A stretch of 64,000 nucleotides of DNA from Pomphorhynchus laevis (taxonomy: Eukaryota; Acanthocephala; Palaeacanthocephala; Echinorhynchida; Pomphorhynchidae), in contig WNNJ02001461.1 in assembly GCA_012934845.2 (NCBI GenBank), forward strand, positions 31,002 through 95,001, given 5' to 3'. The position numbers were made by a program, and so were the translations under genes. The notes beneath the pieces are model-generated. The model worked only from the letters and a program-made list of their open reading frames with translations. It did no database searches and had not been told where the DNA came from. Shown here one piece after another: positions 50,850 to 62,706 of the stretch; the first letter of the stretch is position 1; each line of letters starts with the position of its first letter.

Positions 50850-52515
50850 ATGATCTGCTACTCCGCTTATCATGCCACCCTATCCCACTTGGTTGGCGTG
50901 ATGGCATAATCAAAGTAATCTACAAGGGTTCAGGGGACCCTTTGTGTAAAGACTCGTACAGGGGAATAGCGCTACTTAATCATGCATATAAAGTTTTATC
51001 GAATTTGATGGCGTTGCGTTTGCTTCGGTTTCGCAGTGATTTGTTACCATCTGAACAACATGGGTTCCGTAGAGGTTATTCGACACTGAGTGCTCTTCAA
51101 ATTCTAAGGTCAAAGGTTCTGGATACTATACGTCAGCACTCCTCCCTGTACGCTGTGTTTATCGATTTTGCTAAGGCCTCTGATTCTATAGATAGAGCGT
51201 TGCTTTTGTCAAAGCTTCATAAAGAAGTGAATGTTCATGGTTATTTTCTATTACTTCTCGAAAGAATCCTAGCGCCTAGTTCATTACGAATTTTTGACGG
51301 CGTGAATTACTCCGAAGTATTTACCACCAGTCGTGGAGTACAACCGGGAGATCCGCTTAGCCCGTTATTATTCTCTTTTTTTTGTTGGACTTTCCAAATT
51401 TTATTCGTTCATCAGTATCAGATGTTACAACTATATTGTATGCGGATGATTTAGCCTTGATAACTTTAAATAAGGATAACGCTCAATTGGCGATTTCAGC
51501 TCTGTTAAATTATTGCGAAACTAATGGACTCATTATTAATACAGAAAAATCCAAAATTATTAAATTCAGAAAAGGTGGACCTTGTCGTCGTGATGATGTG
51601 CTGTATATCAAGGACAATATTTTAGAGTTCGTGCCAACATATAAGTATCTTAGATTTTTGCTTAGCTCGCGATTGTCATTCAAAGCGCATCTATTGAAAC
51701 AATCTGCGAAAGTATTGAAATCTACGAATGCTGCTTCTAAACTTGGATTACTTTCGTTTGAGGGTGCGGTTAGTTACTTTAACATAATGCTGCTACCTAT
51801 TTTGAGTTATGGAATTAAATGTTTCTGGACCGATTTGTTACCAACGGATTTTCAGATAATTGACAAATGTTTCTGGCGATTCCTAAAGCGAGTGGTAGGG
51901 GTCTCGCCCAAAGCTTCCTCTACGGCTGTGGCCGTCTTTAGTAGATCAACACCCTTGTCAGTAAAAATATTAAATGATTTGCATCTTGACTCGACAGATG
52001 CTGATCTAGAAAACCGATATCTCTTTGATTCCAAAGTCAGTAGATTAGATCTTGATATATTATGTTACCCTGTTTACACACAATCAACTTGGAGGAACCC
52101 AAACTATCACAAACGTCCGCTTATCTGGCGTCTATCATTAGATGGCTATCATTCAAAATTTTGCATTATTCGGCTTTCTTTCCACTCTCGCACTTCCAGC
52201 TCTTATTGTCGATTTTGCTCATTATCTTGCTCTTCTCTGCTACATGTTTTTAAGTGTCCATACTTATCCTCTTTGCCATTAAAACTTATTGACAAGGGTC
52301 AGTTGTACTTGTGATTAGCTTATGTATTTCATTGTACTAACATTACAGTTTTTATACGCAATGCTGGCTACCTCACTTTATTTATTTTGTTTGATTATTT
52401 TGATTACTATCCTACTGTTTCTGTTTAAGGGCTTTTGTGTTACCCGAAGCCGACAGGCGTTAACGGGAAAATAAAAACGCTGCATTATTATTAAAAACGC
52501 TGCATTATTATTATT
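50850..52515 (+). mobile_element. LINE family D, copy 1 (5'-truncated)
   Basis: The RT starts in frame near 50856 (WRDGIIKVIYKGSGDP, SYRGIALLNHAYKV), then AVFIDFAKASDSIDRA and RGVQPGDPLSPLLF (the usual Q of VxQGDP is P here). A one-base shift in the T-run at about 51370 leads to the frame with ILYADDLALI (51382-52314). The C-terminus has a CRFCSLSCSSLLHVFKC zinc-finger-like motif (Cys-Cys-His-Cys). The 3' UTR ends in CTGCATTATTATTA repeated twice (about 52480-52515). The clade is uncertain; motif order resembles RTE/I-group LINEs. Confidence 0.72.
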
Positions 52516-54600
52516 TATTTATAAAATTCCTCCTGGTGTTCTTGATGCGTTTACGACATGTAGGCTTGTCGCTATCCCTAAGAAATCTGGGGGCATAAGA
52601 CCGATAGGAGTGTGTGAAGTTACGAGACGCATAATATGTAAAGCCATACTTGAAGTGGTAAAATTCGACTTGCAAGACGTGGCTGGAAAGAGTCAATTGG
52701 CAGCATCACAACGTGGCGGAATTGAGTTTGCTATTCATTCCATCAAATCCGCATTTATGTCCAATAAACAACGCTGTGTTCTTGCCGTGGATGCTTCTAA
52801 CGCATTTAACTCTTTAAATCGACAAGCTGCTATTCACAATATACAATACATTTGTCCTTCGTTGGCTTGTGTTCTTGCAAACACTTACAGAACTGACGTT
52901 CAACTAGTGCTTGGCGGTACAAGCATATTTTCTCGAGAGGGGTTCACACAAGGGGACCCCTTAGCTATAGCGACTTTCTCCATGGCATCACTTCCGTTGA
53001 TCAACAAAATTAAAAACAGTGTTCCCAGCATCACACAAGTTTGGTTTGCTGGTATGCAAACTTTGTCGGTAATATTGACGAGTTAAATATAGTATGGAAT
53101 GTATTGAAAAGCGATGGACCTCAATACGGATATTTCGTTAACGCTAAGAAAACACAACTGCTTACTCATCCATCTGAAATGAAGCAAGCATGCCCATTGA
53201 AAGAAATTGGAATATCATCGGATGGTATTATGATACTTGGCATTCCTATAGGCACTACCGAGTATGTAGATTCGGTTGCACTTGATAAATCTCAAAGTTG
53301 GACTCGTCTACTTGATCGTTTAGTAGAAATAGCCAAAGTTGATCCACATGTATCTTATATCGGTCTTACAAAATCAGTACAATGGAAATGGACTCACTTT
53401 TTCAGAAATACAACATTTGAATGTGGGCATTTGTCAACGCTGTTGACCATACTAAAAGACAAGCTTTTACCATCTTTAACAAGTCGAACCTTGAATCATG
53501 ATTGGTGGACAATATTGACCTCACCTCTTAAACTAGGAGGTCTAGGCGTATTAGACCCCATTTTCGCATCCACAATGGAGTATGAAAACGCACAACTAAT
53601 CTGTAATACTTATGATTCTGAATATACAGGAGAAACTCTGCGACAAGTACAATCAGATGTTATAAAAAGTATTTCTTGTCAACGAATTAATGTTTACAAG
53701 AACCGTTTAATTGATGTCAAACAAAGGGCCCAACAAGCAGTATTGAATCCAATTAACCATGCTACTCAGAATTGCGCTTCATCATGGCTAAGTGCGCTTC
53801 CTCTAGCCGTTGATAACTTTCATCTTTATTCTTATGAATTTAGGGATGCCAGATGTTCCAGATGTGGATGAAATCCACCAGATCTAAACAAAAAAACATG
53901 TATATGCGGTACAACAAATGGCATTATTCACGCATTATCATGTAAACGCGGTGGTGTACCAATAATCCGTCACAACGATATTCGGAACACGATCGCTTAT
54001 GCATTATCAGAGATATGCCACGGCGTCGAAGTCGAACCAACTTTGCAAAAGATTCCAGACAGCTTAGAATTCATGAATAATTCAACAACGAAAAATAACA
54101 ATGCGCGCCTAGACATTTCATGTTATGGACTACAGGACAATCGATATGAGCGGACGTTTATTTGACGTCAATGTTTTTTTCAGTACATGCTCCGTCATAT
54201 GCCAGCAGTTCGCCTCTCGCCGCCTTTGAATATAATGAAAATCGCAAAAACAGCAAATACAATGAAAGAATTGTCAGTGTGGAAGAAAGCAAGTTTATAC
54301 CATTAATTTTTTCATCATCAGGAGGAGTTGGACCGCGAGCTCTTAAGCTACTCAAGGACATTGCCTCGATATCATCGAGGTTAAAATCAGAAAAATATAG
54401 TGATGTATTGGTTCACCTCAAACGCAAGATTAGCTTCTCGATTGCACGTGCTTCTTCACTATGTCTGCGAATGCCGCGATCAAGTAGAAGACATCCAATC
54501 TTTCCTGACAATAAATCTCATTTATAGGCCCGTTTACGGGAACCTAATTTCTGTAAATTAACTTTTCTTCTCTTTTTAAAAAAAAATTTATTACAATATT
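52516..54600 (+). mobile_element. Family E LINE-like element, copy 1 (RT, zinc finger, nuclease)
   Basis: This is the most complete E copy. The RT begins near 52526 (IPPGVLDAFTTCRLVAIPKK, GGIRPIGVCEVTRRI), then AVDASNAFNSLNR and GFTQGDPLAIATFS. The QVWFADDA-type box near 53040-53060 is damaged by a frame change. Thumb: ANFVGNIDELNIVWNVL, LGIPIGTTEYV, LGGLGVLDP. After a stop at 53871 come CICGTTNGIIHALSC, RGGVPIIRHNDIR, EVEPTL, NNARLDISCYGL, then, after a further break near 54165, YNENRKNSKYNERI. End motif GGCCCGTTTACGGGAACC (54528-54545) and a TTATTA tail. It was inserted at the tail of D1. It resembles a family seen as uncharacterised proteins in many invertebrates and fish. Confidence 0.75.
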
Positions 54601-54606
54601 ATTATT

Positions 54607-56160
54607 ATTTATTCGTCGGCACTTCCGAACAATTGAAAAAAGTTTGGGATATTATTGTCAATGAAGGGCCAAAATATGGATATTACGTCAACCCAACGAA
54701 ATCACAAATTCTTTCTGATCTCCCGCTCAGTCAAAGCGAGCTTCCCTCACCCCACATGCAAGCTTCCCACTCAGGGTTGTTTTTACTTGGTGCCCCAATT
54801 GGTTCCGTGGCATTTGACGAGTCAACGATCTCCCAATTGTCAAGCAAGTGAGAATTTCTCATTTCGCGACTATCTGATGTCGCAACGATCGATCCACAAG
54901 TCGCCTACGTCGGACTTACTCGAGCCGTCCAAGCTAAGTGGACACATGTACAACGAACTTGCCGCTGCGAACCTATCTGGCTATCGGGATAAGCCAATGC
55001 ACTTAAATCTTTACTACTTATAAGACTTACAGCTGGGGCATGCGGTGATGAGTCGTACGAAATTCTGACTTCACCACTCAAAATGGGAGGATTGGGGGTG
55101 TGCGACCCACTATTCGTGGCGCCTCTAGATTACGAAGACTCTGTCAGTATGTGTTCGAATTACGACAGCAATCATACTGGAGACCCACTACGAGAGGCCC
55201 AGAAAATGACAACCAATCAGATCGCCGTTCGTCGCAGGTTAGCTTTCGAGAGACTCGCAAACGGAATCAACCCTTCGTTTACCAAAGCGACCAAAAAGAT
55301 TATCGAACACGCATCAAAAGACGGAGCATCTGCTTGGTTAAGCGCCCTACCATTACGCCACGAAAATTTCCACGTTACCGCAAAAGAATTCACAGACGCC
55401 ATCTCAACACGATACGGCCAATTGCCAGTGGGCTTAATAGGAAAACGTTGCCCATGCGGCGCGAACCTCGAAATCGGACACGCACTCGCATGCAAAAAGG
55501 GAGGGATGCCAACTATCAGACACGACGGGGTACGTGACATCATCGCACGCGAACTAACAAGCGTATGTCATAGTGTCGAGATTGAACCCCAACTGTCTCC
55601 GGTTCCAGACAACCTTCAATTCAACTCTCATTCGACATCGCGAGACTACGGCGCTCGTTTGGATGTGGTAGGGTCAGGACTATACGGTGCACGGTACGAG
55701 CGGACATTTATCGATGTCAGCGTCTTCTCAATCTTTGCTCAATCGTTCAACAACCGCAACCCTGACTCTTCGTTCGAGTTCAACGAAAACAGGAAGACGT
55801 CCAAATACGGAGAAAGAATCACCACAGTGGAACACAGCTCGTTCGTACCAGTCATATTCTCTTCAGGCGGACTTGGAAATCAAGCCAGCATGCTGATAAA
55901 GAAAATCGCAAAAGCGAAGTCCGCTCGAAGCACAGTCAGCTACGCTGAAACTATGATCAACATAAAACGTCGACTGGCGTTCGCAGTCGCCAGAAGGTTT
56001 TCCCGCGGCAACCATCAGGTCAGTCACCACCTCGCACCCATCAACGCAGAAGAGAGAGAATGCCTTCAAGATTTTGTCTGTCGACCTTTGAATTTTTTAT
56101 AACTTAGTAACTTATACACATGTAAATCGTTTATCAAAGAAAAAAAATAAAAAAAAATAA
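54607..56160 (+). mobile_element. Family E element, copy 2 (5'-truncated after the RT active site)
   Basis: It starts at the position corresponding to just after the RT YADD box (VGTSEQLKKVWD). Two frame changes before 55083 precede the intact nuclease ORF. Its 3' end lacks the GGCCC-hairpin motif of other copies and ends in an A-rich tail (56140-56160), so it belongs to another subfamily. Confidence 0.75.
55083..56102 (+). CDS. Family E C-terminal protein: zinc finger and restriction-like nuclease, intact
   Basis: 339 open residues. The N-terminal part (GGLGVCDPLFVAPLDYEDS) is the RT-thumb tail. Residues 123-137 form a Cys-x-Cys, His, Cys zinc-finger-like box (CPCGANLEIGHALAC), followed by GGMPTIRHDGVRD with Arg146-His147. 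Next are EIEPQL (Glu166/Glu168), ARLDV (Asp194) and FIDVSVF (Asp211), in the order and spacing of a PD-(D/E)xK-like fold, then FNENRKTSKYGERI and a hydrophobic VPVIFSSGG. In R2-type LINEs such a restriction-like nuclease nicks the target. The equivalence is my inference. It is the only uninterrupted nuclease domain of this family in the window. Confidence 0.7.
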   Translation: MGGLGVCDPLFVAPLDYEDSVSMCSNYDSNHTGDPLREAQKMTTNQIAVRRRLAFERLANGINPSFTKATKKIIEHASKDGASAWLSALPLRHENFHVTAKEFTDAISTRYGQLPVGLIGKRCPCGANLEIGHALACKKGGMPTIRHDGVRDIIARELTSVCHSVEIEPQLSPVPDNLQFNSHSTSRDYGARLDVVGSGLYGARYERTFIDVSVFSIFAQSFNNRNPDSSFEFNENRKTSKYGERITTVEHSSFVPVIFSSGGLGNQASMLIKKIAKAKSARSTVSYAETMINIKRRLAFAVARRFSRGNHQVSHHLAPINAEERECLQDFVCRPLNFL

Positions 56161-56164
56161 AAAT

Positions 56165-57178
56165 TATTTATTACAAGACTTTGACACATAAAAGAGTCAT
56201 TTTGTCTGATCACAATATTAAGAAAATAAAAGAAAAGAAAGAAAAAAGTAGTTCAGCAATAATAAATTGTCACATATAGTTATATATTTCCTGCAAAGAA
56301 TCTTCTTTTTTTATCCACATGCTCAGCGCATTCTGGTAAGATTTGTACTGTGCCATAGACACGATCGAATTCGGCAATCGGTTCCATAGGTTTACCGCTC
56401 TGTGAGATAATCGCAAGTATCTATGACATTTCCCGTGTGATTGCACAACAACTGATAAAGAGTGTCCTCTGTGGCTCGGGCGATCATTTAGAATAACGGA
56501 TTCCGATGGATAACCAGGAAAGACATGGATCATTCGCCATAACTGTAATAAATCATTGTACACATCTCTTGTAAACTGAAGTAATATTTAGTTGGCTTAG
56601 TCTATCACAGTAGGCGATGTTCCGAAGACCATAACATAGCTTGGAAAATCGGCGAAGAATCTTTTCTAATTGGTTTATTTCACCACGCGTAGAAGGAAAA
56701 GTCGCCGGCGAAGCATAATCAATGATTGGTCTGATCAACGCCTTATATAATAGTGAGAACTAAGACGGTGGAAGCGAACTAAAGGTATTTTTGATCATGT
56801 AAATAATTTTTCTCGACATGTTGCATATATTTTCAGTATTGAGGTCGGTTTTAAACGAATTCTGAACAATTATCCCAAGATCTTTTGTATACGAATTTGT
56901 GGGAATAATATCACCGCAAACATAATAATCATTTGGTAAATCACTACGACCAAATCTGAGGTGGACACATTTAGTAATGTTAATCATGATTCCGGTCAGT
57001 TCGCTCCACTTATTAACCATATTTATGTCATCTTGTAAGTGTTGCATATCGGCATAGCATGTAATGACATTCCATATTTTAAATCATCCGCGAATGCTAA
57101 TTTTTTACATTTTAGAGAGCGTAGCAAACTATTCAGAAATATGACGAATAATAATGGACCCAACACCGATCCCTATTA
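56165..57178 (-). mobile_element. CR1-like LINE fragment (RT end and C-terminus)
   Basis: Minus strand. FADDLK box near 57085-57100, then VNKWSELTGIMINITKCVHL (56760-57047), LGIIVQNSFK, SSLPPS, then MIRPIIDYASPATFPSTRGE (56553-56738) and YRGHSL-like and WNRLPNSIV at 56270-56563. Three pieces are separated by two or three breaks. The 5' end is cut inside the RT at about 57178. It is related to copies A and B but diverged. Confidence 0.75.
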
Positions 57179-57273
57179 ACAATCAAACGTAGGAGGAACA
57201 GGAATAAATATTGCGACAAATAGAAGGTATGAAGGTATGTTAAGCCTTTACTGGTATGCCTTCCACTGGTATG

Positions 57274-57312
57274 TCTGCCTTAACATACCAGTAGAAGGTA
57301 TGTTAAGGCAGA
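57274..57312. repeat. Perfect inverted repeat, 16-bp arms
   Basis: TCTGCCTTAACATACC (57274-57289) and its exact complement (57297-57312) flank 7 nt. GGTATGTTAAG-like words also occur at 57235-57245, so the locus has been copied locally more than once. Confidence 0.85.
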
Positions 57313-57689
57313 ATATACAATATTATTTTAGTAGTTTTATTATTTTGTTTACGAAATGATTGCAATATGATCCAACAACCTATTCGGGGTTTAGGATTGA
57401 AAAATAGTTTAGTTTCATAAATAAAAAATCCACATAAAATATTCATTCACAATTTTCTTTAAAGCGTATTTTGATGCTCAATTCAATCAGAATGAGCTTC
57501 AGGGTAATACGATGCAAATCGACAACTTGTAACGACTTAAAGAGAAAATATGGAAATGACTTGGAGACTATGGTTAGCATATTTTCATTCGCATTAAGGC
57601 AAGATTATTAAGATTCAACGAGCAAAATGGCATTTGGCTAACGCCAAGTAAAATATAATAATTTAAACAAATTTGACAAGATTCTTAGT
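57313..57689. other. AT-rich spacer
   Basis: No gene or recognised repeat. Confidence 0.4.
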
Positions 57690-57930
57690 TCCTTATGATG
57701 ACCTCTTATTCAGATGCATCGTTTGTTATTTATTAGTCAATTCATACAAATTGACTTTTATTTTAAATTTTAACTTGATATAAATTATATAAAATCGTGT
57801 CTAACAATTTTTATTATATATAATTATTTAATTGTATATTATTTAATTATTTAAATTTTATTTAGCACTTTTTTAAATTTAAAAATAATACATTATACGT
57901 AGATCGGTTAGCTGATCTGATAAAGTTCAT
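57690..57930 (+). repeat. Family F repeat, right two-thirds
   Basis: TAGTTCCTTATGATGACCTC, TTATTAGTCAATTCATACAAA, AT-rich arm and the right end ACGTAGATCGGTTAGCTGATC. Confidence 0.65.
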
Positions 57931-58159
57931 TAAGAGACTTGCGATATCTAGAAAATATTCAACGGTGAGCTTCTAAGGTGTTTTGGTATCAGGACCCACG
58001 CGAACTTATCCCTTTTAGTCAATTGATTTGGTCTCGGTTAAAATGCGTCTACGATTTGTTGATTTGGTATGTACTATTATTATGTATACATGGCTTTGAC
58101 TGAAAAAGACCGTTCTACCCGCTCATTGTACAACACATTAAAAACAAAAACAAAATATC

Positions 58160-58440
58160 AGTAACAAGCAATTCAAGGATACATTTTTCTAATGATGGCT
58201 TGAGCACAATGTATTATCCCACTGTTGACAAAAGCTATGCAATAGCTTAGTGATGATGCAAGCACGATGTCATGTGGTAGTGAGTTCCACAGCTTTAACG
58301 CTCTGAGTGACAATCGTGAGGCATTGTGGATCTTCCAATTTGCCTTGTGTCCAACATGGATGAATGGCCCCTATAACTTTGTCGGACATTCATTTCAACA
58401 CAGTGGTTTGTATATACATCTCATTTACTATATGCCACAT
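58160..58440 (-). mobile_element. CR1-like LINE, C-terminal end
   Basis: On the minus strand SYRGHSSMLDTRQIG is followed, after frame changes, by LRALKLWNSLPHDIVLASSL. These match the C-terminal HRGHPLKLFKFPHGK and RALNAWNTLPGEI of copy B. About 280 bp remain. Confidence 0.65.
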
Positions 58441-58489
58441 CGTAAGCAAATTTAAAACAAGTACTCTTGTTTGCACTGACCTCCTTTCA

Positions 58490-58760
58490 GAACTCGCTGT
58501 CCTCCTTTCTCATTGTTCTTTCTCCTCAATCCCTTCACTAGTTCAAGGTGACTTCAACATCCGCCCAGACCGTCCCTCGTCCACGGAATCTATCCGGTTT
58601 ATCAACATTCTATCCAACTACAATTACAAACTCATCTTTACTGCCCCCACATATATCCTTGGTGGGGCACTCGACATAATCGCCGTCCCTGATCATTTTG
58701 CTGCATACACCTCACTGTCCATCCCTGATCCTGGTATATCCGATCACTTTCTCGAGACAG
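58490..58760 (+). mobile_element. Family C LINE, copy g (endonuclease fragment)
   Basis: SELAVLLSHCSFSSIPSLVQ, GDFNIRPDRPS and ILGGALDIIAVPDHFAAYTS match the endonuclease of copy f (47755-48015). Here the frame is open across the site where copy f is shifted. Confidence 0.75.
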
Positions 58761-58798
58761 TTTACAACGACTTACTCATTTTATGACTTAGACAGTTT

Positions 58799-59167
58799 AT
58801 GAAAGTTTACAACGACTTACTCATTTCTCGAGACAAGGCTCTATATAGTGTTCTCATCTCCCTTGACCTCTCCTCCGCCTTCAGCATCGTCGACCACTCC
58901 GTCTTCCTTTATTGCCTTCGTTATCATTACGGATTTTCTTCCTCCTCCGTAGCATGTTTTGCCTCGTATCTATCCGACCGTTCCTTTCGCGTCTGTTCTA
59001 ATTCATCATCATCCCCTCCCATCCCTATCTTTTGCATGGTCCCACACGGTTCAGTCCTAGGACCTCTGCTTTTATCTCTTCTGCTTGACGATCTCTCTCC
59101 GTTTATCAAACCTTACTCATTTAACGTCATGCAATACGCCGATGACATCCTCATCTATGCTCCACTA
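58799..59167 (+). mobile_element. Family C LINE, copy e' (duplicate of part of copy e)
   Basis: Identical to 46945-47313 as far as I compared. Open over 124 residues with MQYADDILIYA, and the same truncation into the next copy. Confidence 0.8.
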
Positions 59168-62122
59168 GACTGAGTCAAGTGTCTTCTCCACAATACTCTA
59201 TCGCCACAGCACACGGTTTCCGCCTCGGTCTCATCAACGCTAGATCTATTCTCAATAAATACGATCTTATCCTCAAGGTATTCACAAAGCAATCCATCGA
59301 TCTCTTCTGCCTCACCGAATCCTGGCACTCAGATTCAGACGACCTTTCCATTCGACGTCTGCTCTCTGCCGGTTGCTCCCTAGTCGAATCTGCCCGCCCC
59401 CTCAGCTCATGCCCTTCTAAATCCTCTAATCATGGCGGCACCGTCGCATTCGCGCGTCACTTAGCGTCTCTTCGCAAAATCAATCCTCCTTTCAGTCCTT
59501 GCTCTTTTGAGTTGCTCACTTGTCGTTATTCTAACCCGATCACTCTAGATCTCGCCATTGTATACCGTCCTGGTTCATCAGCTCCTACAGCCTTATTTTT
59601 TACCGAACTCGCTGACCTCCTTTCTCATTGTTATTTGTCCTCAATCCATTCACTCGTTCTAGGCGACTTCAATATCCGCCTAGACCGCCCCTCTTCTACA
59701 AATTCCATCCGCTTCATCAACATTCTATCCAACTACAATTACAAACTAATCTCCACTGCCCCCACACACATATACTTGGTGGGGCACTCGACATCATCGC
59801 TGTCCCCGATCATTTTGCTGCCTACACCTCACTGTCCATCTCTGATCCTGGTCTATCCGATCACTTTCTTATCACCCTTGATCGCACTCGCAACCACACC
59901 CCTCCTCACACACCTACAATCCTACGTCGCCCTTGGAGAAATCTTGACCTCTCCCTTCTCCGCTCTGCCTTACTCAAATCGTCTCTATCATTACCCACAA
60001 TAACATATTCATCTCCTCACGATCTCGCCTATCTTTTCGACTCTGAAATCACATCCACTCTCGATATTCTCTTGCCCTTCAAGTCTCACCCACACCGTCG
60101 CTTGCACCGTGCCCCATGGTTTGACATCCAATGTCCACTCTCAAAGCGACGACTCCGCCATACTTTTCGAGTCTATCACCGCTCTCTCAGACGCGATTTC
60201 CGCTCGATCACTCCGTCTTTCCGTGATTCCTATCTTGCTCTTCGCCGGTCTCATCTCAACCTACTACGTACCAAATGCAACTCCTTCTGAAAGCATAAAA
60301 TCATCACTTCATACAACTCTAAGACTCTCTGGCATACTTTTAACTCAATCCTGGCTCGTTCCTCTACGCCGTGCAACATCAATGCTAATGATTACTCGTC
60401 ATTTCTCCAGACTAAAGTATCCACGCTGCTCTCTCACACCCCGGTCTCCGTTCTATCCCACTCTGCCCCGCCTAGCCTCATCCTTCCGGAACTCTTTCAT
60501 CTTCTCCCTGTCTCACCTACAGAAGTATCATCTGTCCTCATGTCCTTGCCCAACAAAACCTCACCCGCCGATCCCCTGCCTACCCACATATTAAAATCTA
60601 TATGCTCATCGATATCCCCATTTCTCACAACCTTGTTTAACTCGTCCATCCGCAGTCGTATCTTTTCTTCACACTGGAAATCCGCAATCGTTCGTCCCCT
60701 CCTTAAGAAACAATCGCTCGACCCCTCCCTTCCTTCTAGCTATCGCCCCATTTCACTACTCCCTACTCTTTCTAAAGCTCTTAGAACGCCTCATCTTAAT
60801 ACAAATCAACGCTTATCTCTCCTCATCCAATCTGTACCCTCCTTTCCAATCCGCTTTCCGCTCTAATCACTCGACAGAAATCGCATGCATAAAAGTGTAC
60901 AACGACTTACTCATTTCTCGAGACAAGGCTCTATATAGTGTTCTCATCTCCCTCGACCTCTCCTCCGCATTCGACATTGTCGACCACTCCGTCCTCCTTT
61001 CTCGCCTTCGTTATGATTACGGATTTTCTTCCTCCTCCGTAGCATGGTTCGCCTCATATCTATCCGACCGTTCCTTTCGCGTCTGTTCTAATTCATCATC
61101 CTCCCCTCCCATCCCTATTTTTTTGCGGGGTCCCACAAGGTTCAGTCCTAGGTCCCCTGCTTTTCTCTCTTCTGCTTGGCGATCTATCTCCGTTTATCAA
61201 ACCTTACTCCTTTAACGTCATGCAATACGCCGATGACATTCTAATCTATGCTCATGCACCCGCACATCGCATACACGATATCGGCATTTCTGCCTCCAAC
61301 TGTCTTTCTTCTATCTACAAACGTCTCTCCAATCTCCATCTCGTTCTAAACCCCGAAAAGTCCAAAATAATGTGGATCCTTCCCCGTAAACCAAACATAT
61401 CTCCTCCCACTGTATATTTTGCCTCATCGATCATCCCTATAGTCCACAATCTCACTTTCTTAGGCTTCCATTTCGATGATCACCTTTCCCTTAAACCCTT
61501 CGTCCGTGACAAGGTCCGCTCGTCTAACTTAATTCTCCGTGACATCCGCCGTATCCGCCCCCTTATCGACTTCCGTTCTTGTATGTCTCTTCTTTCATCG
61601 CTTCTTTTCCCTAAAATCGATTACTGCCTTAGCATTTTCGCCAATTCTCCAAAATCCATCATCCTACCCCTACAACGAATAATCAACACCGCCGTTCGAG
61701 TGCTCTTTCGTCTCCGTCGCTTCGACCACACATCCACATATTTTGCCCAACTCTCCTGGCCCACCATCCACATCCGCATCAAACTCCGCCTTCTTCTCGT
61801 TACTTTTCGTCTCATCGCTGTCGGCTCCCCATCGTTCATCAACCTTCCTTTCTTAGACGATACTCGCCCCACCTCGCTATCGCTTCGTTCCTGTCATACC
61901 CTCTTACTCCACGTTCCTAATTACTCCAACAACTACGGTCTCCGATCCTTCCTCGTCGCCGCCTCACTCGCCTGGAATCAACTTCCCTCTCGACGTCCGC
62001 CGCGCTCCCTCCTTTATCACATTCAAACACCTCCTCCGTTCACACCTTCTCGACACCTGATTCACAGTCTTGTTTTGTTGTGGTCATGTAAGCGTGCGCT
62101 GGCACGCATTTGCCACGTTAAA
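59168..62122 (+). mobile_element. Family C LINE, copy f' (duplicate of copy f)
   Basis: Same order as copy f, including the frame change at the THIYLVG position and the stop after CNSF. It differs from f by single-base indels that break the RT elsewhere: one T fewer near 60395, one A more near 60775, and an undisturbed length at the GSVLG box. Where the two differ, f' more often keeps the expected residue. Confidence 0.82.
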
Positions 62123-62141
62123 ATAAATCGTTTTTTTAAGT

Positions 62142-62672
62142 GTACCTGATACGATAGTATTCGAAAATACAACGTCAACTAGAGATCGAGATGCACGTGC
62201 AGATATAGCTTGTAATGGACTATATGGAAATATGTTGGCGCGGTCCTTTATGGACATATGCTGTTTTAATACTCTCGCACCATCATATTCTTCAGAACAG
62301 GTAAAGGAACAATTAAATACCACGAAAATAGGAAGAATGCGATATACGAGGAACGTATAGCAAAGATAGAAAAAGGATATTTTCATCCTTTAATTTTTTC
62401 GACCGTAGGAGGTATTGGATATATCGCAAACCATGTGTTGAAGCAAATGGCAACTCGGATGGCAGCAAGAAATTCAGATATGTATGGACAATATATAAGA
62501 AAACTAAGAAGCGGTATCTCAATCAAGATAGTAAAGGCGGTTTCCTTCACGATAAGAAGGAAATCAAAATAACTATAGAGAAATCACAAACTAAAATTTA
62601 AAAATAATTAATGAATTGGTTTCGTGAATTGCAGGCCCATTTGCGGGAACCTTTTATTGTAAAAAAATTATT
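62142..62672 (+). mobile_element. Family E element, copy c' (duplicate of 50285-50815)
   Basis: Nearly identical to copy c. One visible difference: AGAGATCG here versus AGAGATGG. Confidence 0.8.
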
Positions 62673-62706
62673 GATTTATTAATAAAAAAAATATTATTAT
62701 TCATTG

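Larger units (their letters stand above)
46945..52143 (+). repeat. Segmental duplication, left copy
   Basis: Matches 58799-64000 with an offset of 11854-11857 bp and roughly 40 differences by eye. It contains LINE pieces C-e, C-f, E-c and D1 with identical junctions in both copies. The right boundary lies outside the window for the other copy. Confidence 0.9.
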
